Of a stretch of 21,316 nt of DNA, positions 1 to 8,234 are shown piece after piece. A program made the position numbers and the translations under genes. Location: NCBI GenBank assembly GCA_002311835.1, contig DBZY01000040.1, positions 244 to 21,559 of the forward strand, given 5' to 3'. Under the pieces are notes generated by a model. The model did no database searches. It saw only the letters and a list, made by a program, of their open reading frames with translations, and was not told the DNA's origin. This stretch comes from Proteobacteria bacterium UBA1148 (GTDB lineage Bacteria; Pseudomonadota; Gammaproteobacteria; Steroidobacterales; Rariloculaceae). The first letter of the stretch is position 1. Each line of letters starts with the position of its first letter.

Positions 1-467
1 AAGTCGTTTACTGCGTATTCCACCTGTTCCGCCGCGAGATCCGGGAACTGCAACGCGGGCGAGGTCATGGCGACGAACCGGTCCGGATGCCTCTGACACC
101 ACTCTGCCAGGCCTTCGTCGTGAATCCGGACGATCTGGCTCGCGAGATCCCGGTTGGCCGCGTACCACCAATAGGAATTGACGGTCAGCGCCGCGACATC
201 GATGCCCCGTTCGTCCATGGGCCCGAGTCGGAAATCGCCCAGGACATACCAGTCTGGGAAGTTCCGGTTCATAGTGGTGCCCGTGATCAGCGGCGCCACT
301 TCCTCGAATACGCAGTGCGCGTGGATGTCCACCGTCCTAATCTCGTTGCCTCCTACCATGATCCGCTTTCGGGTTCCCTGCGCAGTAGCACCGACCCCGT
401 GACCTAACAGATACATACCAGCACTCGTGTTTCCCAATGCTCTTAGAAAGTCCCTTCGATTCGGCAT
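1..467 (-). CDS. Tat-exported amidohydrolase (Amidohydro_2/ACMSD-like), 3' part off the window
   Basis: Reverse-strand reading from the ATG at 467 stays open for 155 codons and runs off the left edge, so only the N-terminal part is seen. The first residues, MPNRRDFLRALGNTSAG, carry a twin-arginine motif (NRRDFL) followed by a hydrophobic stretch and an AxA-like end (ATAQ), so export by Tat is likely. The mature part starts with VDIHAHC (His49, His51), the HxH metal-binding motif at the end of strand 1 of amidohydrolase TIM barrels. The following MDERGIDVAALT and the stretch WCQRHPDRFVAM are typical of amidohydrolase family 2 (aminocarboxymuconate-semialdehyde decarboxylase-like). The start is supported by an AGGGG sequence a few bases upstream. 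The gene is divergent from the cytochrome/DUF1552 cluster, whose products are also exported, so a shared process is possible. Substrate unknown; the remaining metal ligands lie outside the window. Confidence 0.82.
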   Translation of the reverse strand, partial: MPNRRDFLRALGNTSAGMYLLGHGVGATAQGTRKRIMVGGNEIRTVDIHAHCVFEEVAPLITGTTMNRNFPDWYVLGDFRLGPMDERGIDVAALTVNSYWWYAANRDLASQIVRIHDEGLAEWCQRHPDRFVAMTSPALQFPDLAAEQVEYAVND

Positions 468-790
468 GACTCGCCCCTTAATTAAGTTTTCCCATTTGAC
501 TGGTCCCCATCAGCTGTTGTTATTTATTCGAATTTGGAGACCTGAAGACCAGAATATCACAAAGCCCGTAGCGTACCGATTCCAGAGTCTGAGTAGATTG
601 GGGGGCGGCGGCGGCGGTGGCACCCGCTGCGGTTACGGTAGCGGGGATACCCCACTAGAAGCGAAACAGGTGGCGCGGCGTCCCACCACTAAATTACTAC
701 CGTACACAACGATGTAGGACTGACACCCGTACCTCCCCCGAAGGATGGTTCAGTGCTTCTAGAAGTAATAAACTTGCGTTGTAATTAACT
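468..790. other. Non-coding divergent intergenic region with a GGC-rich tract
   Basis: About 320 bases separate the divergent amidohydrolase and cytochrome genes. No convincing gene is seen. The region holds an AT-rich half near the amidohydrolase start, a G/GGC-rich tract at about 600-620 that reads as polyglycine in one spurious frame, and a perfect 10-base palindrome CTTCTAGAAG at 756-765 shortly before the downstream start. Promoters for both directions should lie here. The best plus-strand match is listed separately. Confidence 0.6.
496..523 (+). promoter_or_regulatory. Weak sigma70-like promoter candidate for the exported cluster
   Basis: TTGACT at 496-501 is followed after 16 bases by TGTTAT at 518-523. 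The -35 box is good and the -10 box is poor. It would give a leader of roughly 260 bases before the gene at 791. This is a pattern match only. Confidence 0.25.
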
Positions 791-3211
791 ATGAGTCCCG
801 TGATGTCTGGTATCGAACGTTCGCGAGCTCTTATCGGCATTTGTTGTGCTGTAGGCACCGTTTCGGTTGCCGCCATCGTCTTTTTCCAACGTTCGGACCA
901 GTTCGCGGAACATACCGGACAGCAGTGGTCCACAGTAGAACGCTATTGCGTCGATTGTCACAATTCCGTGGATCGCGCTGGCGATATTATGTTCGATCGG
1001 CTCGCCGCTGGGATGGTGTCTCGAGAGGCTGAAGTCTTTGAAACCGCTGTGCGTAAATTGCGCGGGCGCCTGATGCCGCCACCCGGGAATCGCCAGCCCG
1101 ATCAGGGAGAAGTCGACGAGCTCGTTAGCTGGCTCGAGAGTTCTATCGATCAGGGCATTGAGGAACCCGTAGTGGGCCACGTCCCTATCCAGCGCTTGAA
1201 CCGGACTGAGTATGCCAATGCTGTGAAGGATCTCTTGGGTGTTGAGATCGATCCCGAAGAATACCTACCGACTGAGATCGAGGTTGACGGTTTCACCAAC
1301 ATTGCCGCGGCGTTGACCGTGTCGCCTACCTTCCTGGAGCAGTACGTGGGAGTTGCGCGCGAGGTCTCGCGCTTGGCGGTCGGCGAGCGCGAGCACGAGG
1401 TTGTCAACGTCTATTTTCCTCCGCCGGAGCTTGGTGACCAGGAGGGCTATGTCGACGGTATGCCGCTCGGCACACGGGGCGGCACGAGGTTCGAGTACCT
1501 GTTCCCGACAGACGGGGAGTACCAGATCAATATCACGAACCTCGACATCGGGCTCTACCCACGTGCGCTCGAGCACGAGCAAACGCTGGTTATCCTGATC
1601 GATCGCACGGAGGTCTTTCGGGAGAAGCTCGGCGGTCCTGAGGACATGGCGTTCGTAGATCTCGAGCTCGCGCTGGCGCGAGCGGAAATTATGGAGCGAT
1701 TCGCTAATATTCCCGTGCAGATGACCGCCGGCATCCATGAGGTCGTCGTGACCTTCATCGAACGCTCGCAGGTGGCAACCGATGACCCCATCCGTGGTGG
1801 TAAACATTATCCCGGATGGGCTTACCTCGGGCATCTGCGTGTGCCGCGTGTCATCGGCGGCATTGAGGTCGTGGGGCCGTTCGGAGCGACGGGTGTCTAC
1901 CGCACGCCCAGCCAAACGAAGCTGTTCATCTGTGAGCCAGAGGTCCCAGCACGAGAGCGTGCCTGCGCCGAGCGCATCACCGTAAATCTCGCCCAGCGTG
2001 CTTTCCGTCGACCTATCACCCAGGAGGACGTCGAGCGGTTGATGGCTTTTTACGACTCCAGTCGGGAAGGAGGCGATGGATTCGACACAGGGGTCGAACA
2101 GATGGTGGCCGCCGTGCTGGTGAGTCCGGACTTTCTGTATCGTGGCATCACGCCCCCGCAGGCTGCCGGCGGCACGGATTTTCATGTGCTAAGCGATCTG
2201 GAGTTGGCCTCGCGTCTATCCTTCTTCTTGTGGAGCCAGGGCCCCGACGACCAGTTGCTCGAGCTGGCGAACGCGGGCGAACTGCGCGGACCTGGCGTGA
2301 TCGAGGCCCAGATACAGCGGATGCTGGATGCTCCGCGTGCCGAATCCCTGGTGAGTAATTTCGCGCTCGGGTGGCTCAACCTCGATGACCTCGGCGAAGT
2401 CGAGCCCGACCGGCAGCTATTCCCCGAATTTAGTCCTGAGCTGCGTGAGGATTTTGCGATGGAGATCGACCTGTTCCTGCGCAGCATCCTCCTGGAAGAT
2501 CAGAATGTGGAGGAGTTGTTGGCGGCTGATCATACATTCTTGAATGAACGCTTAGCGCGGCACTATGGCATCACATCCGTTCGAGGTCCTCAGTTCCGGC
2601 GCGTTAGCCTCGAGGACGAGGCTCGTCATGGGCTTCTCGGTAAGGGCGCCGTGCTCTTGAGCACCTCGTATGGCGATCGGACTTCTCCGGTGCTGCGTGG
2701 CGTTTGGGTGCTCGATAAGCTTATCGGCACGCCACCCTCGCCACCGCCACCCAACGTCGAAACGGACCTGGCCACGCCGGAGGGAGAGCAGCCAAAAACC
2801 ATTCGTGCTCGGCTCGAGGAACATCGCGCCGATCCGAGCTGCAATTTTTGCCACGGTGTGTTTGATCCCTATGGTATGGCGCTGGAGAATTTCTCTGCCA
2901 CCGGGCAGTGGCGTGATAGCGACTGGGTTGCCGACGCTCCTATCGACGCGACCACGGTCTTACCCAATGGCGAAGCGATCGAAGGTCCGGCTGAGCTGCG
3001 CCGCGCGCTGCTGCGCCGCCCCGACCAGTTCGTGCAAGCGCTGACCGAGAAGCTCATGATGTACGCGCTGGGTCGGGAGCTTGAGTATCATGACATGCCA
3101 CGGGTCAGGGCGATCGTGCGAGCGGCGGCGGAAGATGATTACCGCTTCTCGACGATCGTGACAGGGATTGTATCGAGCGATTCGTTCCGCATGCAGGCGC
3201 TGGGGGAGTGA
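791..3211 (+). CDS. Exported two-CXXCH cytochrome-like protein (DUF1587/1595/1592/1588/1585 type)
   Basis: An 806-residue protein with an uncleaved-looking N-terminal membrane segment (about residues 13-32, IGICCAVGTVSVAAIVFF), so it is probably anchored and faces the periplasm. A CVDCH haem-binding motif at 53-57, followed by LMPPPG near 94-99, matches the planctomycete-type cytochrome c domain, with Met95 a candidate axial ligand. RLNRTEYANAVKDLLG (about 134-150) begins DUF1587. The middle (RLSFFLWSQGPDD and neighbours) matches DUF1595/DUF1592. A second CXXCH (CNFCH, 684-688) followed by FDPYGMALENF matches DUF1588, and the C-terminus fits DUF1585. These families are known by architecture and have no established reaction; a role in redox chemistry is inference. 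The start is the first ATG after an in-frame stop but has no clear Shine-Dalgarno; ATG 803 is an alternative. It heads a four-gene cluster. Confidence 0.85.
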   Translation: MSPVMSGIERSRALIGICCAVGTVSVAAIVFFQRSDQFAEHTGQQWSTVERYCVDCHNSVDRAGDIMFDRLAAGMVSREAEVFETAVRKLRGRLMPPPGNRQPDQGEVDELVSWLESSIDQGIEEPVVGHVPIQRLNRTEYANAVKDLLGVEIDPEEYLPTEIEVDGFTNIAAALTVSPTFLEQYVGVAREVSRLAVGEREHEVVNVYFPPPELGDQEGYVDGMPLGTRGGTRFEYLFPTDGEYQINITNLDIGLYPRALEHEQTLVILIDRTEVFREKLGGPEDMAFVDLELALARAEIMERFANIPVQMTAGIHEVVVTFIERSQVATDDPIRGGKHYPGWAYLGHLRVPRVIGGIEVVGPFGATGVYRTPSQTKLFICEPEVPARERACAERITVNLAQRAFRRPITQEDVERLMAFYDSSREGGDGFDTGVEQMVAAVLVSPDFLYRGITPPQAAGGTDFHVLSDLELASRLSFFLWSQGPDDQLLELANAGELRGPGVIEAQIQRMLDAPRAESLVSNFALGWLNLDDLGEVEPDRQLFPEFSPELREDFAMEIDLFLRSILLEDQNVEELLAADHTFLNERLARHYGITSVRGPQFRRVSLEDEARHGLLGKGAVLLSTSYGDRTSPVLRGVWVLDKLIGTPPSPPPPNVETDLATPEGEQPKTIRARLEEHRADPSCNFCHGVFDPYGMALENFSATGQWRDSDWVADAPIDATTVLPNGEAIEGPAELRRALLRRPDQFVQALTEKLMMYALGRELEYHDMPRVRAIVRAAAEDDYRFSTIVTGIVSSDSFRMQALGE

Positions 3212-3216
3212 AAGCC

Positions 3217-4563
3217 ATGTTTCTCACGAAAAAACATCTTTCTCGCAGGACCGTTCTCAAAGGAGTAGGCGTGTCTGTTGGGTTGCCGTTGCTTGATGCG
3301 ATGATTCCTGCAGCCACTGCGCTAGCTCAGACCGCCGCCGCACCGAAACTGCGGGTGGGCTTCTTCTATATTCCGCATGGGGCAATTCTGTGGAACACGC
3401 CCCATGGTCCTGACATGGACCACTGGACTCCGAGTGGCGCCGGCGCGGATTTCAAACTGAGCCCAATTCTCGAACCGCTCGAGGACTATAAGCACCTCGT
3501 GACTTCGTTCTCGAATCTCGAGAACAAAGCCAGTGCTGGCTCTGTCCACCGTTACAATCCGGCGACCTGGCTTTGCGGTGTGAAGCCGGATCTGGAGGCC
3601 CCCGGTCCTAGCATGACGACGACTATCGATCAGATCATCGCTGGGCACATCGGGCAGGAAACCGTGCTGCCGTCGCTGGAGGTCTCTTCGGAAACCACGA
3701 TGCAGGCCGTCGCATGTGGAAGTGGTTTTGGGTGCCTTTATAGTTCCACGCTGTCGTATCGAAATCCGAGTTCGCCACTGCCAATGGAATTCAACCCGCG
3801 CAAGGTCTTCTCGCAGTTATTCGGTGAAGGCGATACGCAGGAAGAACGCGAGGCTATCTCCCGGCAGAAGATGAGCCTTCTCGATCTAATCTCGGAGCGT
3901 ACACAAGAGCTGCAGCGGAATTTAAGTGTGAGCGACCGACTGATTCTCGATGAGTACCTGGATACGGTACGAGAGATCGAGCGACGCGTCGAGCTGGCCG
4001 AGCAACGAGATCTGTCGGGAGTGGACGTGCCGGATGCGCCGTTAGGCGAGCTGGATTCGTTCGATGAGCAGGTACGCTTGATGTTCGATCTGGTCGCTTT
4101 GGGTTATCAGGCAAATCTGACGCGCGTGGCCTCCTATATTATGGTTGCTGAGGGCACGAACCGGACCTATAACCATATCGGTGTGCCGGACGCGTTCCAT
4201 TCGTTGTCTCATCACGCGAATTATCTCGAACGGATGCATAAGCTCGTTAGGATTCAGCGCTATCATGTGGAGCGGTTCGCGGATTTCGTTGCCAAGCTTG
4301 CCGCGACACCCGACGGCGAGGGCAGTCTGCTGGATAATTCAATGTTCCTGTATGGCTCAAATATGGCCAACAGCGATCTGCACAATAATTATCCGGTGCC
4401 GAACATCCTGGTCGGTGGAGGCAGCGGTGCGCTCAAAGGCGGTCAGCAGATTGAGCTGCCCGAACGGACAACCATTTCGAATCTGCACCTTACAGTACTA
4501 AACAAGGCAGGCCTGGAGCTGGAGAGCTTCGGGGACAGCACGGGAGAAATCGCGGGGGTCTAG
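3217..4563 (+). CDS. Tat-exported DUF1552 family protein
   Basis: About 448 residues. The N-terminus has a clear Tat signal: LSRRTVLKG, then a hydrophobic run ending in ATALAQ. The mature part (KLRVGFFYIPHG, then a region with TSFSNLENK and later FLYGSNMANSDLHNN) matches the DUF1552 family, which almost always sits beside DUF1592-type cytochrome genes as here. No enzymatic activity is established; the fold recalls sulfatase/alkaline-phosphatase-like exported proteins, but that is only an impression. Start choice: a GTG at 3208 overlaps the stop of the previous gene, but GGGGGAG at 3202-3208 lies 8 bases before ATG 3217, so ATG 3217 is preferred. The close junction implies translational coupling. 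Tat export suggests folding or cofactor loading before export. Confidence 0.88.
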   Translation: MFLTKKHLSRRTVLKGVGVSVGLPLLDAMIPAATALAQTAAAPKLRVGFFYIPHGAILWNTPHGPDMDHWTPSGAGADFKLSPILEPLEDYKHLVTSFSNLENKASAGSVHRYNPATWLCGVKPDLEAPGPSMTTTIDQIIAGHIGQETVLPSLEVSSETTMQAVACGSGFGCLYSSTLSYRNPSSPLPMEFNPRKVFSQLFGEGDTQEEREAISRQKMSLLDLISERTQELQRNLSVSDRLILDEYLDTVREIERRVELAEQRDLSGVDVPDAPLGELDSFDEQVRLMFDLVALGYQANLTRVASYIMVAEGTNRTYNHIGVPDAFHSLSHHANYLERMHKLVRIQRYHVERFADFVAKLAATPDGEGSLLDNSMFLYGSNMANSDLHNNYPVPNILVGGGSGALKGGQQIELPERTTISNLHLTVLNKAGLELESFGDSTGEIAGV

Positions 4564-4597
4564 CGCCCGTTTTGTCGAGGGGAGGACTAATCAGGAT

Positions 4598-5536
4598 ATG
4601 ACCCACGGGATGATGAATCGCAGGGTAGTATTGAAACGCGCACTAGGCGGCCTCGCTGGCCTGTCGCTATCGCCCCTCGCGCGCTATGGATTCGCGGCAG
4701 AGAACCCCGTCATCGTCCCGGTGACAGATGAGTTCGTGATGCTTACGGGCGCGGGGGGCAATATTCTGGTGCGCCCTGCGAGCACGGGTCAGGTCCTCGT
4801 CGACAGTGGCGCCGCTGAATCTACTGAACTGGTACTTGCGACACTGGGTGAGCTGCCGGGCGCCGGACGCGTCCAGATGTTGTTCAACACACATTGGCAC
4901 CTAGACCAGATCGGCGGGAACGCAACTTTTGGGCGGTCGGGGGCGACAATCATCGCGCACGAAAAGACCCGAGCGCATCTCTCCACGGATTACTATCTGC
5001 CTGTCGAGGATCGTTACGAGAAAGCTTTACCTTCTGAGGCTCAGCCGACCGAGACTTTTTTTGCGGGCGGGGAGACGCTCGTTGACGACGAGCGGGTCGA
5101 GTATGGCTACCTGCTCGAGGCCCACACTGACGGCGATATTTATACCTTCTTCCGCGACTCCAATGTACTGGCCGTGGGTGATGCCGTCTCTCCGGTCCTG
5201 GATCCCGTGCTCGACTGGTTTGGCGGGGGCTGGCTGGGCGGTCGCGTCGAGGCGCTCGAAACACTGCTGGAAGTCAGCGATGAGGAAACGCGGATCGTGC
5301 CGAGCTATGGCGCGGTAGTCGGTCGCAGCGAACTGCAGGCCGAGTACGACATGACCCTCGTACTCTTCGATCGCATGCTCGAGCTCATAAGGAAAGGCAT
5401 GAGCGCGCAACACATGCTTGATGCGGGGCTCATGGAGGGGCTCTATCGGACTTTTGACGATCCCTTTAAGTTTGCATATGACGCCTATAAGGGCTATTGG
5501 GCGCATCACAATTCACTAGCGCCTAATCTCCTCTGA
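4598..5536 (+). CDS. Tat-exported metallo-beta-lactamase-fold hydrolase with altered metal site
   Basis: 312 residues with a Tat-type leader (MNRRVVLKRALGG, cleavage probably near FAAE, residues 32-35). The core shows the MBL signature NTHWHLDQIGGN, giving His99, His101 and Asp103. A further His176 (EAHTDGD) and Asp195 (VGDAV) follow at the expected places. Two ligands usual for the second metal are missing: the His after Asp103 is Gln104, and the late GHG-type His is replaced by Tyr237 (VPSYG). It could therefore bind one metal, or have different chemistry. The gap to the DUF1552 gene is 34 bases with GGGGAGGA in it; the Shine-Dalgarno is about 12 bases from the ATG at 4598, so ATG 4610 or 4613 are alternative starts. 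Substrate unknown; the context suggests a periplasmic role beside the cytochrome and DUF1552 proteins. Confidence 0.83.
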   Translation: MTHGMMNRRVVLKRALGGLAGLSLSPLARYGFAAENPVIVPVTDEFVMLTGAGGNILVRPASTGQVLVDSGAAESTELVLATLGELPGAGRVQMLFNTHWHLDQIGGNATFGRSGATIIAHEKTRAHLSTDYYLPVEDRYEKALPSEAQPTETFFAGGETLVDDERVEYGYLLEAHTDGDIYTFFRDSNVLAVGDAVSPVLDPVLDWFGGGWLGGRVEALETLLEVSDEETRIVPSYGAVVGRSELQAEYDMTLVLFDRMLELIRKGMSAQHMLDAGLMEGLYRTFDDPFKFAYDAYKGYWAHHNSLAPNLL

Positions 5537-5549
5537 TGGGCATGATCGA

Positions 5550-7097
5550 ATGGGCATTGTTATGAAGCGCTCAATACTGGCACTCGTCTGTTGGTTCGTC
5601 GTGATCGGCACGGCCACCGCGGATGGCACACTTGCCGATCTAGTGCAGGCGGAGAAACGCGATGCCGCACTGGAGCTGATCAATTCTGGCGCCAATGTGA
5701 ACGTTTCCCAGGGAGACGGCACCACTCCACTGCACTGGGCGATCTACAATGTCGACGCCGAACTGGCTGCTGTGCTCCTTGAGCGTGGGGCGAGGCCCGA
5801 TGTCATCAACAACTACGGGTCGAGCCCTCTGGCAGAGGCGGTAAAGGTTGCCGATGCCCGCCTGGTCAAAATGCTGCTTGATGCGGGCGCGGATGTGGAG
5901 GCGCCGAATCAAGAGGGCCAGACGGTTCTGATGCTGGCCGCGCGCGCGGGTTCCATGGACGTTGCCGAACAGCTGATCGGGTATGGTGCGGATGTCAATG
6001 CACGAGAGACATGGCGTGGGCAGACGGTACTGATGTGGGCGGCGGACTCGAATTCTCCTGAGCTGACGAAGCTTTTGATCGATCAGGGCGCAGACGTCAA
6101 CACGCGTGCAATAGCCAACGATTGGCCGACCCAACTGACTTCCGAACCGCGAAACCAGTATCGCCCGACGGGCGGGCTGACACCGTTGTTGTATGCGGCA
6201 CGCTCGGGGTGCAAGGATTGCGTGGTGGCGATTCTGGATGCTGGCGCCGACATCAATCGGCCGAGCCCCGACGGAGTGACGCCGCTGATCGTAGCTATCG
6301 ACAATTTTGCATTTGATACGGCAAGGCTCCTGCTTGATCGCGGCGCCGATCCGCATATTTGGGATTGGTGGGGGCGCACGCCGCTTCATACAGCCGTCGA
6401 TATGAATACCTACAGTCTGGATGCCTACAACGAACGTACCGGACCTCCGATCGTATCGGAGGAGATGACTGCGCTTGATATTGCACGACTGCTACTGGAC
6501 GCGGGCGTCAATCCGAACCCTCAGTTGAATATGCATCGACCCGGCCGCGGCGGGAACGCCGGTCGATTCGCGGACGAGATAATAACGACTGGAGCCACCC
6601 CTCTGCTGCGCGCTGCCTCTGGACAAGACAGCGAGGCAGTACGCCTCTTGCTGGATTACGGAGCGCTCGTCGATTTACCGAATGTGATGGGTGTGACTCC
6701 ACTGATGGGCGCTGCCGGGCTAGGTATGGAACCTAGCCCGCGATTCAATCCTGATGGTGATGCGGAGGCGCGGGCAATTTCAACGTTCGAAATTCTGTTG
6801 ATGGCTGGTGCTGAGATGAATGCGAGGATTACCGACGTCCACGGCAGAACTGCACGCATTGGGCGTTCCACTACGCTGCCGGAGCGGGGAGGGCAGACCG
6901 TGTTATTCGGCGCGGTGCAATGGGCCTGGACTCGCGCCGTCGAATATCTGGTCAAGCACGGTGCGGAAGTCGATATCGTAGACGCGCTCGGCGTATCGCC
7001 GCTCGATGCGGCGTTGGGTCGGGCTGGTAGTAGCGACAATATCCCTTCCGATGAGGTTGCCGAAATACTCCAGGCGGCAAGCAACAATGGCGCGTGA
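5550..7097 (+). CDS. Secreted ankyrin-repeat protein
   Basis: 515 residues: a Sec signal peptide (MKRSILALVCWFVVIGTATADG) followed by roughly ten ankyrin repeats over the rest of the protein, recognised by recurring TPLHWA/TPLLYAA and LLLDAGADVN-like blocks. Several repeats are interrupted by insertions: one after RAIANDW, one after WDWWGRTPLHTAVDMNT (about residues 271-287), one rich in Gly/Arg after NMHRPGRGG, and one with ITDVHGRTARIGRS. Ankyrin arrays bind proteins, and here the array would act in the periplasm or outside the cell, perhaps as a scaffold for the exported proteins encoded upstream; this role is inference. It starts 13 bases after the MBL gene. ATG 5562 gives a tidier signal peptide than ATG 5550, and neither has a strong Shine-Dalgarno. 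It ends the cluster, facing the convergent isomerase gene. Confidence 0.87.
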   Translation: MGIVMKRSILALVCWFVVIGTATADGTLADLVQAEKRDAALELINSGANVNVSQGDGTTPLHWAIYNVDAELAAVLLERGARPDVINNYGSSPLAEAVKVADARLVKMLLDAGADVEAPNQEGQTVLMLAARAGSMDVAEQLIGYGADVNARETWRGQTVLMWAADSNSPELTKLLIDQGADVNTRAIANDWPTQLTSEPRNQYRPTGGLTPLLYAARSGCKDCVVAILDAGADINRPSPDGVTPLIVAIDNFAFDTARLLLDRGADPHIWDWWGRTPLHTAVDMNTYSLDAYNERTGPPIVSEEMTALDIARLLLDAGVNPNPQLNMHRPGRGGNAGRFADEIITTGATPLLRAASGQDSEAVRLLLDYGALVDLPNVMGVTPLMGAAGLGMEPSPRFNPDGDAEARAISTFEILLMAGAEMNARITDVHGRTARIGRSTTLPERGGQTVLFGAVQWAWTRAVEYLVKHGAEVDIVDALGVSPLDAALGRAGSSDNIPSDEVAEILQAASNNGA

Positions 7098-7142
7098 GTC
7101 ACTCTGAGCCAGATCTTAACGTTGCAGTTTTAGTGTGTTTTG

Positions 7143-8234
7143 CTAGGAAGATGGAGGCCAGAGATTTGCGGGCACAAATAGCTCACCATCCATGATTTTC
7201 CGTGCTGTGCGTACAATACCTGCCCGCTGGACTTGAGTATTTTTATCACTGCCCGAGATTTCCAGGTGGACATCGATGGCACCCGAGGGGTGTTCTATCT
7301 GGACGGTGCTAGAGGAATCTTGATTTCGTTTTGTGAGAGTTTCAGCGACGGTATTGTGTATTGAGGTGCAACAGGCCACGCAGATCGCGCCGGTCACGGC
7401 GTGGGCAGCGTGCATGTGATGAGGTGTGAGGTAGTAGGAAAAGACAGTTCCACCTCGACGTGCCTGCGCGAGAATGCTGACCTTAGGAATAACAATCTGC
7501 GTTACATCTCCTAGACCCATACGCAGTCCAGCCTCAAGTCGTATGTTCTCTATACGCTGCATCAAAGCTTTATTACTGGAGATGGCGCTTGCTTCGTAAT
7601 CAATGATGCCGAGATCATTGGCCCGCATAATTACCATGGGCATGGCCACGTCGATACAACTAACTGGAATGCCGTCGATTTCTTCCTGAGTTTTACCGGT
7701 TGGTAACAATGTGCCGCATTTAGATCCCATCACATGTGTAAAGTTGAGAAAAATTGGTGCTCCCGTGCCCGGCACCCCATCGATATGTTGATTGCCTGCG
7801 TAAGTGACCATTCCTCCTGGAGTCTGGACGATAGCTTCGATTTTGCTCTGTGTATTGACATTAAATATATTTACATGTGTTTCATTTTCGGTTGTTTTTA
7901 TAATTCCACGTTCGAGGGCGAATGGCCCAACGCCAGCAAGCATATTTCCACATGAAGGAGTCGTATCCACGATTGCTTCATCGAGCCAGACTTGTGCGAA
8001 TAGATAGTCAACATCTATTCCTTGGCGTTTCGACGGAGTGACCATGGCTATTTTGCTCGTCAACATGGTTGCCCCACCGAGCCCATCAATTTGACGAGCA
8101 TCGGGTGAACCCATAGCAGACAGCAAAACTCGGTCGCGAATATCAGGGTCTGCGGGTAGGTCGCGTAGGTCGAAGAACGGACCTCGTGAAGTACCACCAC
8201 GCATAAACAAACATGGAATGCCATGTTGAGTCAT
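7143..8234 (-). CDS. PrpF / 4-oxalomesaconate tautomerase (GalD/LigU)-type isomerase
   Basis: 363 residues from ATG 8234. The N-terminus IPCLFMRGGTSRGPFF, then MGSPDARQIDGLGGA and LTSKIAMV, are hallmarks of the PrpF/GalD family of diaminopimelate-epimerase-like isomerases. Cys95 in TPSCGNML is at the position of the usual catalytic cysteine, and LLPTGK occurs as in GalD-type members. These enzymes move double bonds or protons in tricarboxylates: aconitate isomerisation in PrpF, oxalomesaconate keto-enol tautomerism in GalD/LigU. Beside a TcuA-like dehydrogenase and a tricarboxylate transporter, isomerising aconitate is the likelier job. Start choice: the frame is open to ATG 8255, but ATG 8234 overlaps the stop of the upstream permease as ATGA and is preceded by GGGGCGGGGAG, so 8234 is preferred. 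It is the last gene of the operon. Cytoplasmic. Confidence 0.85.
   Translation of the reverse strand: MTQHGIPCLFMRGGTSRGPFFDLRDLPADPDIRDRVLLSAMGSPDARQIDGLGGATMLTSKIAMVTPSKRQGIDVDYLFAQVWLDEAIVDTTPSCGNMLAGVGPFALERGIIKTTENETHVNIFNVNTQSKIEAIVQTPGGMVTYAGNQHIDGVPGTGAPIFLNFTHVMGSKCGTLLPTGKTQEEIDGIPVSCIDVAMPMVIMRANDLGIIDYEASAISSNKALMQRIENIRLEAGLRMGLGDVTQIVIPKVSILAQARRGGTVFSYYLTPHHMHAAHAVTGAICVACCTSIHNTVAETLTKRNQDSSSTVQIEHPSGAIDVHLEISGSDKNTQVQRAGIVRTARKIMDGELFVPANLWPPSS

Noticed and set aside
427..717. Plus-strand open frame of 96 codons with a polyglycine run
   Set aside because: It lies over the amidohydrolase 5' end and its leader; the glycines come from the GGC-rich tract; no family resemblance and no ribosome binding site.
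1265..2185. Minus-strand open frame of 306 codons
   Set aside because: It lies wholly inside the cytochrome-like gene. It arises from GC-rich codon bias on the opposite strand, and its protein has no recognisable domain.
5640..6389. Minus-strand open frame of 249 codons
   Set aside because: It mirrors the periodic ankyrin repeats on the other strand; the composition (Arg/Gln/Ile-rich) is typical of an antisense reading.
7098..7142. Terminator between the convergent ankyrin and isomerase genes
   Set aside because: No hairpin followed by a T tract was found on either strand in this 45-base gap.
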